From an uncultured Bacilli bacterium (lineage in GTDB: Bacteria > Bacillota_I > Bacilli_A > RF39 > UBA660), in assembly GCA_934098345.1 (NCBI GenBank), contig CAKONX010000041.1:1-10147 (forward strand): a DNA stretch of 10,147 nt, written 5' to 3'. The notes under the pieces are model-generated. The model ran no database searches and was not told where the DNA came from. It was given only the letters and a program-made list of their open reading frames with translations. Below are positions 1 to 6,631 of the stretch, one piece after another. Position 1 is the stretch's first letter. Every line of letters begins with the position of its first letter. The translations under genes were made by a program, and so were the position numbers.

Positions 1-408
1 GAAGGACTTTCATATATTCAAAATATATTTGCTGGAGATTATTTCTATCAAAGACAAGTTAATCCAGCTGGAATACTTCCAATAATATACATATTTATAT
101 TTATATTTTCTTATCTTTCAGAAAGTTCAAATATTAAACTTGAAAAGTTTGAAAAAGTTTACTCTGGTTTAATTGGAACACTTATATTTATGCTTATTAT
201 GTATGCTTTATATGCAGCTGCTCAAAAGAATAGAACAATGTTTATAAATGGAGTCCAAGGTAGATACTTTATACCAATAATGTGGCTTGCTCCAATATTT
301 ATGAATAAAAACAAAATAGAAATTAAAAATTACCCTTTAATAAATACCATTTGTGTATTAATAAATATATGTATAATATTAACTATATTTGTTTCATTTA
401 TAGGATAA
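1..408 (+). CDS. DUF2142-family polytopic membrane protein (C-terminal part)
   Basis: The reading frame is open from the first base and ends at TAA 406-408, so the N-terminus lies upstream. The 135 visible residues show at least three hydrophobic segments (about residues 28-38, 58-72 and 114-134). Between them is the loop motif GVQGRYFIPI (about residues 83-92), which is characteristic of DUF2142 membrane proteins of surface-polysaccharide loci. These are large multi-spanning proteins suspected to be GT-C-type transferases using lipid-phosphate sugars; that activity is inferred, not shown here. It is followed 38 nt later by a DPM1-like GT2 and a DUF2304 gene, which fits a role as the extracytoplasmic transferase using the lipid-linked sugar they would make. 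An ATG at 190 is internal and not a real start. Family call fairly sure; function uncertain. Confidence 0.8.
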   Translation, partial: EGLSYIQNIFAGDYFYQRQVNPAGILPIIYIFIFIFSYLSESSNIKLEKFEKVYSGLIGTLIFMLIMYALYAAAQKNRTMFINGVQGRYFIPIMWLAPIFMNKNKIEIKNYPLINTICVLINICIILTIFVSFIG

Positions 409-410
409 TT

Positions 411-419
411 TGGTATAAT
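411..419 (+). promoter_or_regulatory. Extended -10 promoter before the first GT2 gene
   Basis: TGGTATAAT is a perfect TGn-TATAAT extended -10 element, placed just after the DUF2142 stop and 26 nt before the GT2 ATG. The -35 region (GTTTCA at 391-396, 17-bp spacer) matches TTGACA at only 3 of 6 positions, which extended -10 promoters tolerate. Transcription would start near 426, giving a leader of about 20 nt. There is no terminator hairpin between the two genes, so read-through from upstream is also expected. Confidence 0.55.
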
Positions 420-432
420 AGTTATAGATTGT

Positions 433-437
433 GGGGA
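433..437 (+). promoter_or_regulatory. Ribosome binding site deciding the GT2 start
   Basis: GGGGA lies 8 nt before ATG 446. This favours 446 over the in-frame GTG at 431, which would overlap the SD itself and lie only about 5 nt after the predicted transcription start. Confidence 0.55.
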
Positions 438-445
438 TACGTTAT

Positions 446-1162
446 ATGAAAAATCCTAAAATATTACTCATTATACCTGCTTATAATGAAGAAGCAAATA
501 TCTTAAGAGTATATAATAATATTGTTTCTTATAATAAAAAAGCTAACAATAAATTAGATGTAGTATTTATTAATGATGGAAGTAAAGATAATACTGAAAA
601 TATTTTACTTGAAAACAATATAAATCATGTTAAATTAATTCAAAATTTGGGGATAGGTGGAGCTGTTCAAACCGGCTACAAATATGCAATAGAAAATAAC
701 TATGATATTGCAATACAATTTGATGGAGATGGACAACATGACATTAATTATGTTGAAGATCTTATAAAACCAATATTAGATGAAGAAGCTGATATGACAA
801 TTGGATCAAGGTTTATTGATTCATCTTCTAGCGATTTTAAATCTTCAGGAATGAGAAGATTAGGAATAAAGGTAATATCTTTTTGTATCCGCATTCGTAC
901 TGGCAAAAAAATTTATGATACAACGAGTGGATTTAGAGCAGTAAATAAAAAAGTATTAGATAGATTTGCAGTTCATTATCCACTTGAATATCCAGAACCC
1001 ATATCTAGTGTAGACGTTCTTTTAAAAGATATGAAGATAAAAGAGGTCCCTGTAAGCATGAATGAAAGAATTGCTGGGAAATCATCTATAGGATCATGGA
1101 AAAACGTTTATTATATGATAAATGTTACCTTATCAATTCTTTTAAGAAAGAGGGAAAAATAA
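446..1162 (+). CDS. Family 2 glycosyltransferase, DPM1-like (polyprenyl-phosphate sugar synthase type)
   Basis: 238 residues. A GT-A fold GT2 opens with ILLIIPAYNEE (6-16), followed by FINDGSKDNT with the nucleotide-binding Asp44, and the DxD metal motif in FDGDGQHD (Asp93/Asp95). TSGFRA (160-165) and SVDVLLK (188-194) complete the DPM1/polyprenyl-glycosyltransferase pattern. There is no C-terminal transmembrane pair; the end is a short amphipathic stretch, so membrane contact probably comes from the DUF2304 partner encoded next, which overlaps by 1 nt (TAATG). By family, it is expected to move a sugar from a nucleotide donor to undecaprenyl phosphate on the cytoplasmic face. GacI of Streptococcus pyogenes (GlcNAc-P-undecaprenol synthase) is the closest functional model I can name; the sugar here cannot be read from sequence. 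Confidence 0.88.
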   Translation: MKNPKILLIIPAYNEEANILRVYNNIVSYNKKANNKLDVVFINDGSKDNTENILLENNINHVKLIQNLGIGGAVQTGYKYAIENNYDIAIQFDGDGQHDINYVEDLIKPILDEEADMTIGSRFIDSSSSDFKSSGMRRLGIKVISFCIRIRTGKKIYDTTSGFRAVNKKVLDRFAVHYPLEYPEPISSVDVLLKDMKIKEVPVSMNERIAGKSSIGSWKNVYYMINVTLSILLRKREK

Positions 1163-1503
1163 TGAGTCTTAAATTAAGAATCGCGCTTTTAATATTTTCT
1201 TTAGTTTGGTTTGTAATAATTCTTGGACTTTTAAGAAAAAATAAATTACCAATTAAATACTCACTTGTTTGGTTTATTGCAATATTCGTTCTATTTTTAA
1301 TTGCCGTTTTTCCATATATTTTAGAATTTTTTGCTAAAGTGTTTGGATTTATTACCATGTCTAATTTAGTTGTGGGAATAATGCTTACTTTACTTTTAGG
1401 TATAACATTAATACTTACTATGATAATATTTCATCAAAAAAAACAAATAACAATGCTTATTCAAGAGGTCTCTTTAATTAAGGGTGAAAAAAATGAAATG
1501 TAA
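1162..1503 (+). CDS. DUF2304 small membrane protein (GacJ-like partner of GT2)
   Basis: 113 residues starting at ATG 1162, with SD AGAGGG at 1149-1154. An upstream in-frame ATG at 1096 lies inside the GT2 gene and is rejected. Three hydrophobic segments are visible (about residues 5-24, 33-53 and 64-89), followed by a charged tail of helical character containing HQKKQITMLIQEVSLIKGE. This layout and the pattern LRKNKLPIKYSLVWF are typical of DUF2304. In streptococci the DUF2304-type protein GacJ binds the GT2 GacI and stimulates its synthesis of lipid-linked GlcNAc, so a scaffold or activator role is inferred here. The start overlaps the GT2 stop by 1 nt, and the end overlaps the flippase gene by 11 nt, which implies translational coupling and a fixed stoichiometry. 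Confidence 0.85.
   Translation: MSLKLRIALLIFSLVWFVIILGLLRKNKLPIKYSLVWFIAIFVLFLIAVFPYILEFFAKVFGFITMSNLVVGIMLTLLLGITLILTMIIFHQKKQITMLIQEVSLIKGEKNEM
1481..1487 (+). promoter_or_regulatory. Ribosome binding site deciding the flippase start
   Basis: AGGGTGA lies about 5 nt before ATG 1493, inside the end of the DUF2304 gene. The GTG at 1484 that would extend the flippase by three residues is part of this SD and so is unlikely to be the start. Confidence 0.55.
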
Positions 1504-2716
1504 AAAACGTGATTTTATTTGGAATTTAATTGGAACATCGATTAATTCATTTAATTCTCTTTTTTTTATGATTGTAATTAATCATATTAATTTAAAAAGT
1601 GAAGCAGGTGTATTTACGTATGCATATTCACTTATTTGTTTATTTTTTATACTTGCTACTTTTTATAATCGAGTATATCAAATAAGTAAAAGTGATAAAT
1701 TTAGTTCAAAAGATTTTATTCTTTATAGAGTATTAAGTAGTATATTAACTGTAATTATTGTTTTCTTATTTTCAATTATAAATGGATATAATTTATTTAA
1801 ATTAAGTGTAATCATGCTTATATGTTTATTTAGAATGATAGAAGCTATAAGTGATGCCGTTTATGGAGTGTTACAATATAAAGGATATCTTTATAAATCA
1901 GGTATATCACTTTCTTTAAAAGGATTAATTGGATTAATTGGATTTACATTAGTAGACTATTTTACTAAAAGTATAACACTAGCTTTAGTTAGTTTAATAA
2001 TTCTTAATTTAGCATTTTTTTATTTTTATGATTATAAAAATGTAAAAGAGTATCTAAGTGGTAAAGTTAGTTTTAATAACATTTTATTAATATTAAAAGA
2101 AACTTTACCAATATTTATTTATTCGTTTTTAGCTATGTATGTTGCAAATATATGTAAATATATGCTTGATTATTTTGATACAGAGGAAGCTCAAAATATT
2201 TTTGGTATTATATTTATGCCATCAACAGTGATTGGATTATGCTCGGCTTATATCGTTGTTCCAATTATAACTAGTTTGAATGATTTACTTAAAAGTAAAA
2301 AATATAAAGAGTTTAATAAGCTTGTTAGTAAAATGATGATTATACTTGTTGGAGTAGGTGTTGCAGCTATAATTGCTGCTTATGTGTTAGGAATTCCAGT
2401 TTTAAATGTTTTATATGGAATGGACTTAGGTGATTATAAAAATTTATTATTGCTTGTATTAGTAGGAGCAACATTTTATACTCTTGCTAATGTATATTCT
2501 CAAGTACTTATTTTATTAAATGTTCATAAAATGCAAACTTTAATATATGTAGTTATGTCCATAGTATCAACACTTATTTGTTATTTCTTAATTTCAAATT
2601 ATAAATTAAGTGGATCGGTGTATTCTTATGTGATTTTTATGTTTATTCTCTTAATTTTATATTTAATACTGTATTTTTATACTTTAATAAAAAGGAGAAA
2701 TGAGGAAAGTGTATGA
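1493..2716 (+). CDS. Wzx-type polysaccharide flippase (MOP superfamily)
   Basis: 407 residues, almost entirely hydrophobic, with about 12 membrane-spanning segments. The N-terminus (KKRDFIWNLIGTSINSFNSL) is the typical first-helix entry of lipopolysaccharide/teichoic-acid type O-antigen flippases, and a cytoplasmic basic loop (KKYKEFNKLVSKMM, roughly the middle) precedes the second half, as in the MOP family. It is slightly shorter than many Wzx proteins (usually 420-480). The expected role is to turn an undecaprenyl-linked sugar or oligosaccharide from the inner to the outer leaflet of the membrane. It overlaps DUF2304 by 11 nt and the next GT4 by 4 nt (ATGA). The position after GT2-DUF2304 parallels GacK; equally, it could serve the product of the downstream transferases. 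The substrate cannot be deduced. Confidence 0.87.
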   Translation: MKCKKRDFIWNLIGTSINSFNSLFFMIVINHINLKSEAGVFTYAYSLICLFFILATFYNRVYQISKSDKFSSKDFILYRVLSSILTVIIVFLFSIINGYNLFKLSVIMLICLFRMIEAISDAVYGVLQYKGYLYKSGISLSLKGLIGLIGFTLVDYFTKSITLALVSLIILNLAFFYFYDYKNVKEYLSGKVSFNNILLILKETLPIFIYSFLAMYVANICKYMLDYFDTEEAQNIFGIIFMPSTVIGLCSAYIVVPIITSLNDLLKSKKYKEFNKLVSKMMIILVGVGVAAIIAAYVLGIPVLNVLYGMDLGDYKNLLLLVLVGATFYTLANVYSQVLILLNVHKMQTLIYVVMSIVSTLICYFLISNYKLSGSVYSYVIFMFILLILYLILYFYTLIKRRNEESV

Positions 2717-3906
2717 AAGTAGTAAGTATTAATACAGTTTGTAATGGATCTACTGGTAAAATTGTTGGGAGTATTTCATCATCTTTAATTGAAAGTGGTG
2801 AAGAAGCTTTTTGTATATTTGGAAGAAGAAAAGGGTATGCAAATATTCCTTGTAAAAAAATAGGCGGTTTTTTCTCGTTTTGGTATCACGTATTTTTAAC
2901 TACTGTTTTTGATTTACATGGTCATGGATCATATTTTAAAACTAAAAAGATTGTACGCGAATTAAAAAAGCTTAATCCTGATATAATACATTTACATAAT
3001 ATTCATGGTTATTATATAAATTATAAAGTTTTATTTGATTATTTAAAAAATGAGTATCAAGGTCGTGTATTTTGGACGCTTCATGATTGCTTACCTATGA
3101 CAGGACATTGTGCTTATTTTTCCAATGTTTCTTGTGAAAAGTGGAAAACTGAATGTCATGATTGTCCAAATAAAAAAATGTATCCAACATCTCTCTTATT
3201 TGATAGATCTAGAAAAAATTATCAAGAAAAAAAGAATCTATTTAGTGGAGTAAAGGATTTAACCATTATTACGCCATCTGTTTGGCTTGAAAATATTGTG
3301 TTATCTTCGTATTTAAAAAAATATCCAGTTAAAACTATCAACAATGGTATAGATTTAAATATTTTTTATCCTAGATTAACTGATTCTATTTTTGATAAAT
3401 ATAATATTCCAAAAGATAAAAAGGTTTTATTAGGTGTTGCAAGTATTTGGGAAAAACGTAAGGGGCTTGACGACTTTTTGATGTTGAGTAAATTAGTTAA
3501 CGATGATTATGTAATTGTATTAGTTGGACTAAACAATAAACAAATAAGTAAACTAAAACAATATAAAAATATTATTGGAATTAGAAGAACAGAAAATCAA
3601 GATGATCTTGCAAGTCTATATAGTGTATCTTTTGCTTTAATAAATCCAACATATGAAGACAATTATCCAACAGTTAATATTGAAGCGTTAGCAAGTGGTA
3701 CTAGAGTAATTGCTTATGACACTGGGGGATGTGTTGAACAAGCAATAAATCCAAATATGTATATTGTTAAAAAAACAACAAAAAATAATAATGTAAAAAA
3801 TATAATTAAACTTTTAGAAACAATGGATGAATATCAAGATTTTGATACGTCCATCTATAGTGATAAATTATTTACTAAAAAAATGTTAGATGAGTATAGA
3901 AAGTAG
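2713..3906 (+). CDS. GT4 glycosyltransferase, WcaC-like with Cys/His cluster
   Basis: 397 residues, start ATG 2713 with SD GAGGAAAG and a 4-nt overlap with the flippase. The N-terminal GT-B domain has the donor-independent features NGSTGKI (11-17) and DIIHLHNIHGYY (90-101). Then comes a cluster of Cys and His, WTLHDCLPMTGHCAYF with Cys126 and Cys133, then Cys141, Cys148 and Cys151 (ECHDCP), which is typical of the WcaC/colanic-acid-type branch and may bind metal. The C-terminal domain starts near NNGIDLNIFYP (210-220), continues with GVASIWEKRKG (241-251), and carries the nucleotide-sugar motif EDNYPTVNIEALASGT (315-330). In the EX7E position the first acid is Asp316 and the second Glu324, as is common in this branch. 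It acts in the cytoplasm, adding one sugar to a lipid-linked acceptor; donor and linkage unknown. Confidence 0.87.
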   Translation: MKVVSINTVCNGSTGKIVGSISSSLIESGEEAFCIFGRRKGYANIPCKKIGGFFSFWYHVFLTTVFDLHGHGSYFKTKKIVRELKKLNPDIIHLHNIHGYYINYKVLFDYLKNEYQGRVFWTLHDCLPMTGHCAYFSNVSCEKWKTECHDCPNKKMYPTSLLFDRSRKNYQEKKNLFSGVKDLTIITPSVWLENIVLSSYLKKYPVKTINNGIDLNIFYPRLTDSIFDKYNIPKDKKVLLGVASIWEKRKGLDDFLMLSKLVNDDYVIVLVGLNNKQISKLKQYKNIIGIRRTENQDDLASLYSVSFALINPTYEDNYPTVNIEALASGTRVIAYDTGGCVEQAINPNMYIVKKTTKNNNVKNIIKLLETMDEYQDFDTSIYSDKLFTKKMLDEYRK

Positions 3907-3914
3907 TTGGTAGT

Positions 3915-5015
3915 ATGAAGGTGCTTTATTATACGAATATACCTGCACCATATCGTGTTAAATTTTTTAATATTTTAAGCAAAAGTGTTGATTTAACTGT
4001 TATATTTAATGGAGATAGAAATGAAAAATACCGAAACAAAGAATGGTTTGAAAAAAATGAATTTGATTTTAATTATATAAATCTAAAAGGTATTTCTCCA
4101 TTTAGATTAAATAAAATATTAAAAGACAATTATGATATTGTTATAATCGGAACTTATGCCAATATAAATGGGGCTATATTAAATATTTTGCTTAGACATA
4201 AACATATTAAGTTTTTTCTTAATGCAGATGGAGGAATTGTTCCTAAAAAAGAGTCTTTTTTATCAAAGTTTATAAAAGCTAAATTTATTTCTACAGCAGA
4301 TTATTATTTGAGTACTGGTAAATGTACAAATGAATATCTTGAACATTATGGAGCAAAGAAGAGTTCTATTTATGTTTATCCTTTTTCTTCAATAGAGAAA
4401 AGTGATGTTTTATTACTTCCAATAAAAATGGAAGAAAAATTAAAACTTAGAAAAGAAGCTGGTTATAATTATAAAAGATTATTTGTAAGTGTTGGTTCTT
4501 TTATTGAAAGAAAAGGCTATGACTTATTTTTAAATTCTCTTTTAATAAGTAATAATGAAAAGAATGGATTTATTATAATTGGTGGAGGAGAAGAAAAAGA
4601 GAATTATTTAGAATTTTTAAAAAAACACAATATTAAGAATGTTCATTTTATTGATTTTTGCGATAAAGAAAAAGTATTTGAATATTATAAAATGAGTGAT
4701 GTTTTCTTTTTTCCATCTAGAGAAGATATATGGGGGCTTGTAGTAAATGAAGCAATGAGTACTGGGCTTCCAGTTATTTCTACACTAGAAACAGCATCAG
4801 CTCGTGAAGTATTTAAAAGAAATCAATTATATCCATGTGAGAATATAAAAGCTTTAAATAAAAAAATTAATGAATATTCTTCTAAAAGTGCATTAGATCT
4901 TTATAAAGAAGGTCTTAATAATTTAGAGATAAGTTCAAAATATACAATTGAAAATATGGTTAGTAAACATTTAGCTATATTTAAAGAGGTAAAAAAAGAT
5001 GAAGAAAAAGATTAG
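3915..5015 (+). CDS. GT4 glycosyltransferase
   Basis: 366 residues. The N-terminus KVLYYTNIPAPYRVKFFNIL (2-21) is the usual entry of GT4 enzymes of the PAPYR type. A glycine-rich loop FLNADGGIVPKK (101-112) resembles acceptor-side segments of the family. The C-terminal domain shows VSVGSFIERKGYD (191-203), the IIGGGEE segment (221-227) and SREDIWGLVVNEAMSTGLPVIS (268-289), with Asp271 and Glu279 forming the E/DX7E pair. The start at ATG 3915 sits 8 nt after the preceding stop with only a weak SD-like TTGGT, so translation probably depends on coupling to the upstream gene. It overlaps the next GT2 by 17 nt. Role: cytoplasmic addition of a sugar to the growing repeat unit; donor unknown. Confidence 0.86.
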   Translation: MKVLYYTNIPAPYRVKFFNILSKSVDLTVIFNGDRNEKYRNKEWFEKNEFDFNYINLKGISPFRLNKILKDNYDIVIIGTYANINGAILNILLRHKHIKFFLNADGGIVPKKESFLSKFIKAKFISTADYYLSTGKCTNEYLEHYGAKKSSIYVYPFSSIEKSDVLLLPIKMEEKLKLRKEAGYNYKRLFVSVGSFIERKGYDLFLNSLLISNNEKNGFIIIGGGEEKENYLEFLKKHNIKNVHFIDFCDKEKVFEYYKMSDVFFFPSREDIWGLVVNEAMSTGLPVISTLETASAREVFKRNQLYPCENIKALNKKINEYSSKSALDLYKEGLNNLEISSKYTIENMVSKHLAIFKEVKKDEEKD

Positions 5016-5778
5016 TATTATTACAACTTGTTATAATTCTTCAAAAACGATTGAAGATACAATTAAATCAGTTTTAAATCAAGATTATGATGGGTTTGAA
5101 TATATAATTGTTGATGGATTAAGTACAGATGGTACTTTAGATATTGTTAAATCTTATGAAAGCAAATTTAAAGGTAAGATGCATATTATAAGTGAAAAAG
5201 ATAATGGAATGTATGATGCTTTAAATAAAGGCATAAAGGCATCAACTGGTGATATAGTTGGTATAATTAACTCAGATGATGTTTTATTTGGTAATCATGT
5301 TTTTTCACATATAAATGATGCTTTTAGTGATACAACAGATGTTTTATATGGTAATGTTGTTTACTGCGATTCATCTTTAACAGTTCCAATAAGAGATTAT
5401 ATAAGTGGAAAAAGAAAAAGAAATGACTGGTGTCCAGCACACCCAACTATGTATATTAAGAGAAGTGTGTTTGATAAAATAGGTTTTTATAATTTGAAAT
5501 ATAAAGTTTCAAGTGATTATGATATGATAGTTAGACTTACTAATTCTGATTTGAACTTTACGTATTTAAATGAATATATGGTACTTATGCGTATTGGTGG
5601 TATGAGTAATGGTTTAAAAGGATATATTAATAACTTTAAAGATGCGAGTAGAATTTTAAAAGATAATCATATTAAATTCCCATATCTTAGAACTTTAAAA
5701 AGAAGTTTAAAAACTATTTTACAATATTTTAAAACTTTTTTCCATAAAACTAAAAAGTTTGACTTGAAAAATAGATAA
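4999..5778 (+). CDS. Family 2 glycosyltransferase (WcaA/WcaE-like)
   Basis: 259 residues, start ATG 4999 with SD AGAGGT at 4985-4990 inside the previous gene. GT-A features in order are: ISIITTCYNSSKTIEDTIKSV (5-25), IIVDGLSTDGT with Asp39 and Asp44, the conserved EKDNGMYDALNKGIKASTGDIVG segment (66-88), the DxD-type NSDD (91-94), HPTMYIKRSVFDKIGFY (148-164) and SSDYDMIVRL (171-180) with the probable catalytic-site acids. This pattern is that of the short, soluble GT2 enzymes of colanic-acid and capsule clusters. The C-terminal tail is strongly basic (KTFFHKTKKFDLKNR), which would favour binding to the inner membrane face. It is the last gene of the overlapping polysaccharide operon; no terminator hairpin is visible before the next gene. 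Confidence 0.87.
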   Translation: MKKKISIITTCYNSSKTIEDTIKSVLNQDYDGFEYIIVDGLSTDGTLDIVKSYESKFKGKMHIISEKDNGMYDALNKGIKASTGDIVGIINSDDVLFGNHVFSHINDAFSDTTDVLYGNVVYCDSSLTVPIRDYISGKRKRNDWCPAHPTMYIKRSVFDKIGFYNLKYKVSSDYDMIVRLTNSDLNFTYLNEYMVLMRIGGMSNGLKGYINNFKDASRILKDNHIKFPYLRTLKRSLKTILQYFKTFFHKTKKFDLKNR

Positions 5779-5787
5779 TAGTACAAT
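5759..5787 (+). promoter_or_regulatory. Near-consensus sigma-A promoter for the 93-residue protein
   Basis: TTGACT at 5759-5764 matches the -35 consensus at 5 of 6 positions, TACAAT at 5782-5787 matches the -10 at 5 of 6, and the spacer is exactly 17 bp. It overlaps the last codons of the upstream GT2 gene. Transcription would start near 5794, giving a leader of about 17 nt that includes the strong SD. It is the best-formed promoter in the window. Confidence 0.7.
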
Positions 5788-5810
5788 ATTTAGAAAAAAG
5801 GAGAGAATTT

Positions 5811-6092
5811 ATGTATCAAGAAAATGGTTCTGAAAGAGATTCTGCTGCTGAACGTATGATAGCTAATGAATTAAAAATTTTATCTGATCCAAACTTACAA
5901 TATACTTTAGGCTTATCAAAGGATGAAATTGATTATATAGCATATGCAGTTAGAATGCATGCTTTAAGCGTTGCTAAAAATATTATTAATAATGAAAAAA
6001 CAAAAGAAACATACAGGTTAGCAAATGAACAAATTGCCGCTATATTTGAAGAAACTGCAAATAATGAAAAATCAAATCAATTTGGAAAATAA
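5811..6092 (+). CDS. Small hypothetical protein, 93 residues, helical and charged
   Basis: I do not recognise this protein. It starts at ATG 5811 behind a strong SD (AAGGAGAG at 5799-5806). The composition is rich in Glu, Ala, Asn and Lys, with no signal peptide, no membrane segment and no cysteine. Predicted by eye are an N-terminal disordered stretch (1-10), a helix (11-25), a short break at SDPNLQYTLG (25-34), then LSKDEIDYIAYAVRMHALSVAKNII (35-59) and NEKTKETYRLANEQIAAIFEETA (61-83) as two long helices. The turn LSKDEI looks like a helix N-cap. It has its own near-consensus promoter and a dedicated terminator, so it is expressed apart from the polysaccharide genes on both sides. A small regulatory or binding protein is possible, but that is a guess from size and shape alone. 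Confidence 0.8.
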   Translation: MYQENGSERDSAAERMIANELKILSDPNLQYTLGLSKDEIDYIAYAVRMHALSVAKNIINNEKTKETYRLANEQIAAIFEETANNEKSNQFGK

Positions 6093-6104
6093 CTAGAGTA
6101 TTTT

Positions 6105-6133
6105 AAAAGTAGATGAATTCATCTACTTTTTTT
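6105..6133 (+). terminator. Perfect palindromic terminator after the 93-residue protein gene
   Basis: Positions 6105-6130 form a perfect 26-nt inverted repeat (an 11-bp stem of AAAAGTAGATG and CATCTACTTTT around AATT), running into seven Ts at 6127-6133. It begins 12 nt after the stop codon, as expected for an intrinsic terminator. Confidence 0.88.
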
Positions 6134-6141
6134 GATATAAT
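6133..6141 (+). promoter_or_regulatory. Extended -10 promoter for the Alg14/Alg13-like pair
   Basis: TGATATAAT is a perfect TGn-TATAAT element starting at the last T of the preceding terminator. The would-be -35 (ATGAAT at 6113-6118) lies in the hairpin and matches only 3 of 6. Transcription would start near 6148, leaving a leader of about 13 nt whose first bases are the SD (AAGGA, 6148-6152). Confidence 0.6.
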
Positions 6142-6160
6142 TACTTTAAGGATTGATAAT

Positions 6161-6631
6161 ATGAAAAAGAAAAAAGTTTTATTTGTTTCTAGTATAGGTG
6201 GCCATTTAACTCAATTACTTGAACTAAAAAGTATATTTAATGACTATAATTATTTACTTGTAACTGAAAAATCAGAAGTAACAGAAAATTTAAAAGATAA
6301 ATACAATGTAGTGTTTTTTAAATATTGTAATAAAAAGAATTTTATTAAGTATTTTTTTATAAATGTATTAAATGCTTTTCATTCAGTATTTCTATTTTTT
6401 AAATTTAGACCTAATGTTATAGTGACTACTGGAGCAAATACATGCGTCCCTTTATGTTATTTAGGATTTATTTTTAGAAAAAGGGTAATTTATATTGAAT
6501 CTTTTGCTAAACAAAAAGGAAAAACTTTATCAGGTAAACTAGTGTATCCAATTGCAACTCATTTTATTGTTCAATGGGAAAGTATGAAAGAATATTATCC
6601 TAAAGCTATATATATGGGAGGTATTTATTAA
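6161..6631 (+). CDS. Alg14-like glycosyltransferase subunit (CpsF/PssD type)
   Basis: 156 residues. It carries VLFVSSIGGHLTQLLELKSIF (6-26) with the Alg14 signature GGHLTQL, a hydrophobic segment near 63-82 likely to touch the membrane, TTGANTCVPLCYLG (89-102) and YIESFAKQKGKTLSGKLVYP (111-130). In family terms, this half forms the membrane-bound acceptor side of a two-protein GT-B enzyme, with the Alg13-like half supplying the nucleotide-sugar site. Start ATG 6161 is chosen because it follows the SD AAGGA at 6148-6152; an in-frame ATG at 6113 lies inside the terminator hairpin and upstream of the promoter, so it is rejected. The stop overlaps the next start by 1 nt (TAATG). In streptococcal capsule clusters the equivalent pair adds the second sugar to undecaprenyl-PP-sugar; the donor here is unknown. 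Confidence 0.88.
   Translation: MKKKKVLFVSSIGGHLTQLLELKSIFNDYNYLLVTEKSEVTENLKDKYNVVFFKYCNKKNFIKYFFINVLNAFHSVFLFFKFRPNVIVTTGANTCVPLCYLGFIFRKRVIYIESFAKQKGKTLSGKLVYPIATHFIVQWESMKEYYPKAIYMGGIY

Noticed and set aside
431..445. GTG start extending the first GT2 by five residues
   Set aside because: The GTG overlaps the GGGGA ribosome site that serves ATG 446, and the added residues are outside the usual family N-terminus.
1096..1161. ATG start extending the DUF2304 protein by 22 residues
   Set aside because: It lies deep in the GT2 gene, adds a charged non-family stretch, and ATG 1162 has a good SD and the usual hydrophobic N-terminus.
1125..1358. 77-codon reading frame on the minus strand
   Set aside because: It is antisense to the DUF2304 gene and the end of the GT2 gene, has no recognisable domain, and opposes the direction of every other gene.
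3910..3919. Sequence GGTAGTATGA occurring also at 7169-7178
   Set aside because: It is a short match that spans two start codons with GGT-type ribosome sites; it is chance or shared translation signal, not a repeat element.
6113..6160. ATG start extending the Alg14-like protein by 16 residues
   Set aside because: The extension is translated from the terminator hairpin and the promoter; family homology begins at MKKKKVLFVS.
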